Source: Crocodylus rhombifer (Eukaryota; Chordata; Crocodylia; Crocodylidae). From it: 64,000 bases of DNA. The position numbers and the translations under genes were made by a program. Location: assembly GCA_038503035.1 (NCBI GenBank), contig JAVSML010018908.1:1-64000 (forward strand), in the 5' to 3' direction. Below, piece after piece: positions 62,701 through 64,000 of the stretch. How positions within the stretch are numbered: the first letter of the stretch is position 1; each line of letters opens with the position of its first letter. The notes beneath the pieces are model-generated. The model searched no databases, was not told the DNA's origin, and saw only the letters and a program-made list of their open reading frames with translations.

Positions 62701-63157
62701 CATGCTTAGTCGACAGTGCATCAAAATCACTTTTGAAGGAGCTAGCAAAATCTTTGGCCTATTGAAGTCTGTGTCATCTCGCTGTGACAGCCAGGTTTTT
62801 GGGGGGGGAAAAAGTGTGAAGAATCACACTGGTTTAAAAAAAAAGGCTTAAAACGACTGTTTTGTGTAAGATGGGGACTGCCCAAACCTCATAAAATGGA
62901 AACAAGTTTGACATTTCCCATGAAATGATTTCCCCCCTTTTCACCAGCTCTGTTGTAAACACCTGCTCCTTCTCCTCGGTGGTAATTGTCGGGGACCCTG
63001 CTATTATTCTGAACTTTCAATGCAGGAATCTGTCGACAAAGGAAGGAGTGACTTACTTTGCTTCCAAGGCCAAGGCGATGATGCCTGCGACCATGGGTGC
63101 AGAGACGGAGGTTCCCGTGTGGCCATCTGTGCAGCGGTGCCTTAAGTCCGTGGTAAC
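14606..63157 (-). CDS. PCSK6: PCSK6 (PACE4) proprotein convertase, 3' half in 13 coding exons
   Basis: PCSK6 is a secreted calcium-dependent subtilisin-like protease. It cuts precursors (TGF-beta family members such as Nodal and BMPs, and others) after multibasic R-X-K/R-R sites, and its cysteine-rich tail tethers it to heparan sulfate. Thirteen exons, all with GT-AG borders and matching phases, join to 1,656 nt (551 codons plus TAG) without a break. Order: end of the catalytic domain with [12 protein letters not shown] domain with HPRRGDLQI and [12 protein letters not shown], an acidic linker, furin-like CxxC repeats, and a PLAC domain ending [10 protein letters not shown]. The upstream exons (signal, prodomain, Asp/His/Asn) are beyond the right edge. 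The paralogue PCSK5 is the main alternative; adjacency to SNRPA1, the PLAC-like end and the PACE4-like repeats favour PCSK6. No disabling change is seen. Confidence 0.95.
15740..15852 (-). CDS. PCSK6: PCSK6 exon, last furin-like repeat
   Basis: It lies between acceptor tctctgtcag and donor AATG|GTACGT. It encodes [20 protein letters not shown] then [17 protein letters not shown] (37 codons). NET is a potential N-glycosylation site. Confidence 0.92.
16700..16745 (+). repeat. MIR-like SINE core
   Basis: 'tttagctcagcttctccatc' then 'tttaagctcaagataataat' and 'actgacc' follow the MIR pattern 'CTCAGTTTCCTCATCTGTAA...GATAATAATACTGACC'. Old and diverged; the borders are uncertain. Confidence 0.45.
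18049..18178 (-). CDS. PCSK6: PCSK6 exon, furin-like repeat
   Basis: It lies between acceptor atactcccag and donor AAAAG|GTACGG. It encodes [20 protein letters not shown] then [20 protein letters not shown] and CK (42 codons). GFYPEEM matches human PACE4. Confidence 0.94.
18179..20841 (-). other. PCSK6 intron
   Basis: Unique-looking intron. Several open frames (for example near 18418-18831 on the minus strand and 19713-20123 on the plus strand) have low-complexity or unfamiliar composition, and I do not take them as genes. Confidence 0.55.
20842..20945 (-). CDS. PCSK6: PCSK6 exon, furin-like repeat
   Basis: It lies between acceptor tgccgacag and donor GCAG|GTATGT. It encodes [20 protein letters not shown] then [14 protein letters not shown] (34 codons). 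A second AG six bases inside (ctgtcag) could act as an alternative acceptor, but only the outer one keeps the frame with the preceding 26-kb exon and gives GFSLSGDSC, like human GFSLARGSC. Confidence 0.92.
20946..25949 (-). other. PCSK6 intron (5.0 kb)
   Basis: No repeat family or exon recognised. It contains short homopolymers (A run near 22300) only. Confidence 0.5.
25950..26037 (-). CDS. PCSK6: PCSK6 exon, furin-like repeat
   Basis: It lies between acceptor ttctgaaag and donor TTCAG|GTAATA. This 88-nt exon encodes [20 protein letters not shown] then CTACKDGF (28 codons). It corresponds to human QKNCLKCHPSCKKC. It is too short to appear as a start-codon reading frame; phases 1 and 2 match its neighbours. 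Confidence 0.92.
26038..27727 (-). other. PCSK6 intron with MIR-like piece and TTGGTGGCAA triplet
   Basis: A MIR-like stretch lies at about 27115-27200 (gctgcgtgacctcaactc ... ggcctcagtttcc). It is followed by three exact TTGGTGGCAA copies at 27205-27240. AT-rich DNA at 26870-26960 may be SINE tail. Confidence 0.45.
27205..27240 (+). repeat. Three copies of TTGGTGGCAA
   Basis: Exact 10-mers at 27205-27214, 27220-27229 and 27231-27240, separated by 5 and 1 bases. Small local tandem duplication. Confidence 0.8.
27728..27924 (-). CDS. PCSK6: PCSK6 exon, furin-like repeats 2-3
   Basis: It lies between acceptor tcttctccag and donor GGAAC|GTAAGG. It encodes 65 codons: [20 protein letters not shown], then [40 protein letters not shown] and FYSEE. 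The CxxC..C..C spacing and RRGYYHHQE match PACE4 closely. The basic residues suit heparan sulfate binding (inference). Confidence 0.95.
27925..31060 (-). other. PCSK6 intron
   Basis: It holds a reverse copy of the 'ttttattagac' repeat family (28256-28340, ending 'gccaacacggctaccaaata') and a minus-strand MIR-like SINE (30395-30495). Nothing else recognised. Confidence 0.55.
30395..30495 (-). repeat. MIR-like SINE
   Basis: The plus strand reads 'acttgcccaaagtcatgcag', 'gcagtgtgaggcagatccag' and 'ggtctcctaagtcccagctc'. This is the familiar complement of MIR ('acttgcccaaggtcacacag ... agtggcagagccgggattcg'). Confidence 0.5.
31061..31163 (-). CDS. PCSK6: PCSK6 exon, first cysteine-rich repeat
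   Basis: It lies between acceptor cttcaag and donor GGCAG|GTAATG. It encodes [20 protein letters not shown] then [13 protein letters not shown] (33 codons). CHPEC...CDGP..DQCLNC is the opening furin-like repeat. It joins directly to ...EYAG from the previous exon, i.e. the form without the extra residues seen in some human isoforms. Confidence 0.94.
32985..33372 (+). mobile_element. CR1 LINE fragment (old)
   Basis: Diverged 3'-region CR1: 'ttggaccaactggagaag', 'gactgagggggagacatgat', 'agacttaagctgccagaagg', 'tagactgtggcatctccatc' and 'cctggaggtgtttaagagca' follow the usual order of the CR1 ORF2 C-terminus. No open frame remains. Confidence 0.7.
36122..36170 (+). repeat. 20-bp direct repeat with internal palindrome
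   Basis: The string cctgctgcaatgcagccctg occurs at 36122-36141 and 36151-36170 (period 29). Each copy contains the near-palindrome gctgcaatgcagc. Confidence 0.8.
36635..36814 (-). CDS. PCSK6: PCSK6 exon, P-domain end and acidic linker
   Basis: It lies between acceptor ctctttcag and donor GCAG|GTAAAA. It encodes [20 protein letters not shown] (conserved) followed by a variable Ser/Met-rich linker and the acidic run [11 protein letters not shown] (59 codons). The linker separates the P domain from the cysteine-rich region and differs most from human. Confidence 0.94.
40413..40478 (+). mobile_element. CR1 LINE RT fragment
   Basis: It reads 'gtcagcatggattcaccaag ggcaacctgac' with 'ccttttatgatgagatgact'. 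This translates to the CR1 reverse-transcriptase segment [17 protein letters not shown]. Both sides are unrelated sequence. Confidence 0.55.
40803..40926 (-). mobile_element. CR1 LINE 3' end
   Basis: The plus strand begins 'catagattcatagatgctag' then 'ggtcggaagggacctc' and 'gatcatcgagtccgaccccc', the reverse of a CR1 3' terminus with its short octamer-like tail. Heavily 5'-truncated. Confidence 0.85.
41636..42727 (+). pseudogene. CR1 LINE, ORF2 C-terminal pseudogene and 3' end
   Basis: The 5'-truncated CR1 starts in the RT region and runs to the 3' terminus (ccttccaacattaactgtct atgagtctatg). The main frame 41859-42230 encodes [20 protein letters not shown] then [29 protein letters not shown] and [12 protein letters not shown], then stops at a TAG where the family reads on. 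Downstream it continues in shifted frames ([20 protein letters not shown]). Confidence 0.9.
43725..43915 (+). repeat. MIR/CORE-SINE-like element
   Basis: 'gagtttgaatcttgacttgg', 'tgtgactttggctgaatca', 'gacccccattagcagggaca' and 'gtaaagcactgtgaaggtga' follow the order of a tRNA-related B box, CORE and 3' tail in ancient amniote SINEs. Confidence 0.5.
44349..45035 (-). pseudogene. CR1 LINE, ORF2 C-terminal pseudogene and 3' end
   Basis: The 3' end is at the left ('tcatagatattgatgtgggc ttggaagggacctcgcaaga'). The minus frame 45037-44744 encodes [20 protein letters not shown] then [20 protein letters not shown] and [11 protein letters not shown], typical CR1 ORF2 C-terminus. Stops and shifts downstream. 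Confidence 0.88.
45529..45659 (-). CDS. PCSK6: PCSK6 exon, P domain second half
   Basis: It lies between acceptor atttgcag and donor CAAG|GTGCGT. It encodes [20 protein letters not shown] then [20 protein letters not shown] and AHQ (43 codons). [11 protein letters not shown] and GEWTLEV are P-domain signatures. Confidence 0.95.
45660..49101 (-). other. PCSK6 intron
   Basis: No exon. A C13 run lies at 47630-47642. The segment 48440-48840 has an internal direct repeat (aagcccagctgcag at about 48503 and 48552) and may be an unclassified interspersed repeat. The rest is unrecognised. Confidence 0.5.
49102..49290 (-). CDS. PCSK6: PCSK6 exon, P domain first half
   Basis: It lies between acceptor cctgtccag and donor CCGAG|GTAAGA. 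It encodes 62 codons including [20 protein letters not shown] then [16 protein letters not shown]. The conserved RRGDL and SPSGTxS motifs of the convertase P (Homo B) domain are intact; this domain stabilises the catalytic domain and tunes its Ca2+ and pH dependence. Confidence 0.95.
49563..50161 (-). mobile_element. Outer CR1 LINE, 3' part
   Basis: The 3' terminus at the left reads 'aaatcatagacaatgagggt tggaagggacctcaggaggt'. The region encodes, on minus, the CR1 C-terminus ([36 protein letters not shown]). It ends abruptly at 'ccattagccttcttggcaat ga', in the middle of the conserved VAKKANGI block, where the inner element begins. Confidence 0.88.
50162..52226 (-). pseudogene. Inner CR1 LINE (about 2.1 kb) with degenerate ORF2 reverse transcriptase
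   Basis: The 3' end at the left reads 'gatttcataaacattagggc tggaagggacc'. On minus the ORF2 remnant runs from a pre-RT segment ([20 protein letters not shown], 52159-51971) through RT blocks: [60 protein letters not shown] (motif A, near 51290), [20 protein letters not shown] (motif B) and [10 protein letters not shown] (motif C). Motif C has N in place of the first catalytic D of FADD. In-frame stops interrupt between blocks, so it is dead. 5'-truncated; no endonuclease. Confidence 0.92.
52227..52320 (-). mobile_element. Outer CR1 LINE, continuation beyond the nested insertion
   Basis: On minus it reads 'agcagcagctctgccaaaaa', 'ggacctgggggttacagtgg' and 'aaataagccagcagtgtgcc' ([20 protein letters not shown] then QCA). 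This is the segment that directly precedes the VAKKANGI block in CR1. With 49563-50161 it makes one element interrupted at that point. Confidence 0.85.
54138..54325 (-). mobile_element. CR1 LINE 3' end
   Basis: The plus strand 'ataagaccatacagctggaa gggatctcaccaggtcatct' opens a reversed CR1 3' end. The minus frame gives [20 protein letters not shown] and [13 protein letters not shown]. Confidence 0.82.
54963..55013 (+). repeat. 18-bp imperfect direct repeat
   Basis: Copies atctgcatcacagtatac (54963-54980) and atctgcatcacaatacac (54996-55013), period 33, two mismatches. Confidence 0.75.
56943..57110 (+). mobile_element. hAT-like MITE fragment (tentative)
   Basis: 'acgggtgggcaaaatgtggt ctgcggactggatgcagccc' resembles the common vertebrate hAT-related end 'gggtcggcaaa...cggcccgcgggccggatccggccc'. 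The right border is unclear. Confidence 0.4.
57552..57669 (-). CDS. PCSK6: PCSK6 exon, catalytic/P-domain boundary
   Basis: It lies between acceptor cttttcag and donor ACCAA|GTGAGT. It encodes [20 protein letters not shown] then [18 protein letters not shown] (38 codons). [10 protein letters not shown] marks the last helix of the subtilase fold, followed by the start of the P domain. Human has D where this has N (LVDAEA). Confidence 0.94.
57853..57924 (+). repeat. 24-bp imperfect direct repeat
   Basis: tcaagttaacccttctgcaa aggt (57853-57876) and tcaagttaacccttttgcag aggt (57901-57924), two transitions in 24, period 48. Confidence 0.75.
58109..58372 (-). mobile_element. CR1 LINE 3' end
   Basis: The plus strand 'tcatagtttctagggtcgga agggacctgagcagatcatc' opens a reversed CR1 3' end. 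The minus frame includes [20 protein letters not shown] and [20 protein letters not shown]. Confidence 0.87.
60103..60206 (-). CDS. PCSK6: PCSK6 exon, end of catalytic domain
   Basis: It lies between acceptor ttttag and donor AAAG|GTGAGG. It encodes [18 protein letters not shown] then [16 protein letters not shown] (34 codons). The motifs LTWRDxQHL and NGAGHKVSH are typical of furin/PACE4/PC5 catalytic domains. Confidence 0.95.
60638..60720 (+). repeat. Copy of the 'ttttattagac' interspersed repeat
   Basis: 'caaggttttttgggtgaatc tggtatcttttattagacag' matches the middle of the repeat family clustered at 4975-6180. Confidence 0.55.
60839..61066 (+). mobile_element. CR1 LINE 3' end (old)
   Basis: 'attggaagaactttctgtca', 'gcagtctccatcacttgaag', 'gcctgggatggtttggacac' and 'gagggtccttccaactggag' follow the CR1 3' end in forward orientation. 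Confidence 0.75.
63057..63157 (-). CDS. PCSK6: PCSK6 exon with catalytic serine
   Basis: It lies between acceptor gtcattag and donor GCAAA|GTAAGT. It starts in phase 0 with [12 protein letters not shown] and continues [21 protein letters not shown]. The nucleophile Ser of GTS is codon 63109-63107. This is the conserved active-site block of kexin/furin-type subtilases. The preceding exon (expected to end ...RKI) is not in 63158-64000. Confidence 0.95.
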
Positions 63158-64000
63158 CTAATGACAAAGTGATTGCAGCTAGTGACTGTGCAGATCTCTA
63201 CGGAGATCTAAGATTATAAGACAGACCAAGTCCCCTCTCATGCACAGAAGGTTGCTGTGAACAGATCAGCACTCAGAGATCAGAGTTTATTTAAGACCAG
63301 CTGAACGGCTACTGATTGAAAGCCTCGACTGTGATGAGCCTCAAAGAGCCATCACGTGGCTGGGAGCAGACTATGTTGCAAGCGTGCCAAAGGGTCCTAG
63401 TTTGGGAATAAATCTCTACTTTGTTAGGTGCTGTGCGTCATAGAAAGAGGATTCCTGCCCTGAGAAGTGAAGAGTTATTAACAGTAAGCAACCTTTGTGT
63501 GGCAGCAGGCCCAAATAATCTGGCTCAGGTCTGGGTGGGCTGGAGCAAGGACCCAGTAACTGCCGCTACTACCACTTCTCCTTGGCACCTGGCTGGAGCA
63601 GGACTGGAGCGCCCCACCCCTGGCTATGCCTGGGACACTGCCAAAGCCCCCCGCTGCCCAAATGCAACCAAAGGCCGCTGGGTTTATGGGCCGGATCCAG
63701 GGTCTTGGCAGGCTGGATCTGGCCTCTGGGCTGTAGGTTGCCAACCCCTGGTCTGTAATGCTGAAAGGCAACTGGTGGAGATGCAATACAATGAGATGAT
63801 AATTAGCAACAGAATACCGAGCACTCAGAGCAAACCACCTGCCTAAGAAGTGCGGCGGTTTTGTAGGCATCCCAGCAGAAGGAGAACAGTGAGGTTCATG
63901 GGAGGAGCAGGGCAGACGGCACAAAGAAAGTAACTGGAAAATTTGCAAAATGCAGGCACCTGCCCGCATTTAAGAGAACAGGTTGGCATGTACATTGCTC
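63158..64000 (-). other. PCSK6 intron (partial) with hAT-like piece
   Basis: No upstream PCSK6 exon is found to the right edge. At 63655-63760 the complement reads 'ccaggggttggcaacctaca' then 'ccggcccataaacc', the familiar end of hAT-related elements in vertebrates. Confidence 0.5.

Larger units (their letters stand above)
60207..63056 (-). other. PCSK6 intron
   Basis: It contains a plus copy of the 'ttttattagac' repeat (60638-60720) and a plus-strand CR1 3' end (60839-61066). At about 62007 'gacttcaaagggagcaggat caggccc' resembles a widespread amniote repeat motif. Otherwise nothing recognised. Confidence 0.5.

Noticed and set aside
63478..63969. Minus-strand 163-codon frame near the right edge
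   Set aside because: It overlaps a hAT-like repeat piece and does not match the expected upstream PCSK6 exon (ending ...RKI before VTTDLR).
1..64000. A new defence, biosynthetic or other novel multi-gene system
   Set aside because: Everything that reads as conserved coding sequence belongs to SNRPA1, PCSK6 or CR1. No other gene-like cluster is visible on either strand.

Overview
This is nuclear DNA from a vertebrate, and a crocodilian (Alligator-like) is the best guess. It carries two interrupted protein genes with GT-AG introns, a CpG-island promoter and many CR1 retroposons. The CR1 3' ends, on the opposite strand, read like 'ctagggtcggaagggacc', a form I associate with crocodilians; a turtle is the main alternative. 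There are no bacterial features, operons, CRISPR arrays or intact mobile genes.

Layout. (1) Bases 1-4727, minus strand: the first six coding exons of SNRPA1 (U2 snRNP protein A'), in the order 4727 to 999; the remaining 3' exons lie beyond the left edge. Its promoter is a GC/CpG-rich block (about 4240-4960) with a CRE-like site at 4790-4797. (2) About 4960-12990: intergenic DNA. It holds five same-orientation copies of one interspersed repeat next to the SNRPA1 promoter, a roughly 1 kb terminal-inverted-repeat element with an internal tandem repeat, and short repeat debris. (3) About 12994-63157, minus strand: the 3' half of PCSK6 (PACE4), in 13 coding exons. They join without a frame break into 551 codons plus a stop, running from the exon with the catalytic serine through the P domain and the furin-like cysteine-rich repeats to the C-terminal PLAC domain. 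The upstream exons (signal peptide, prodomain, catalytic Asp/His/Asn) are beyond the right edge. (4) PCSK6 introns hold at least ten CR1 pieces on both strands, including a clear nested insertion (one CR1 inside another, about 49.56-52.32 kb), ancient MIR-like SINE pieces, hAT-like pieces and microsatellites.

The two genes are unrelated in function: SNRPA1 is a nuclear splicing factor and PCSK6 a secreted proprotein convertase. Their same-strand adjacency matches the neighbouring order I know from human chromosome 15q26.3, so this looks like an old conserved linkage. I found no previously undescribed biological system. The most notable items are the nested CR1, the TIR element with its internal tandem repeat, and the repeat cluster abutting the SNRPA1 promoter.
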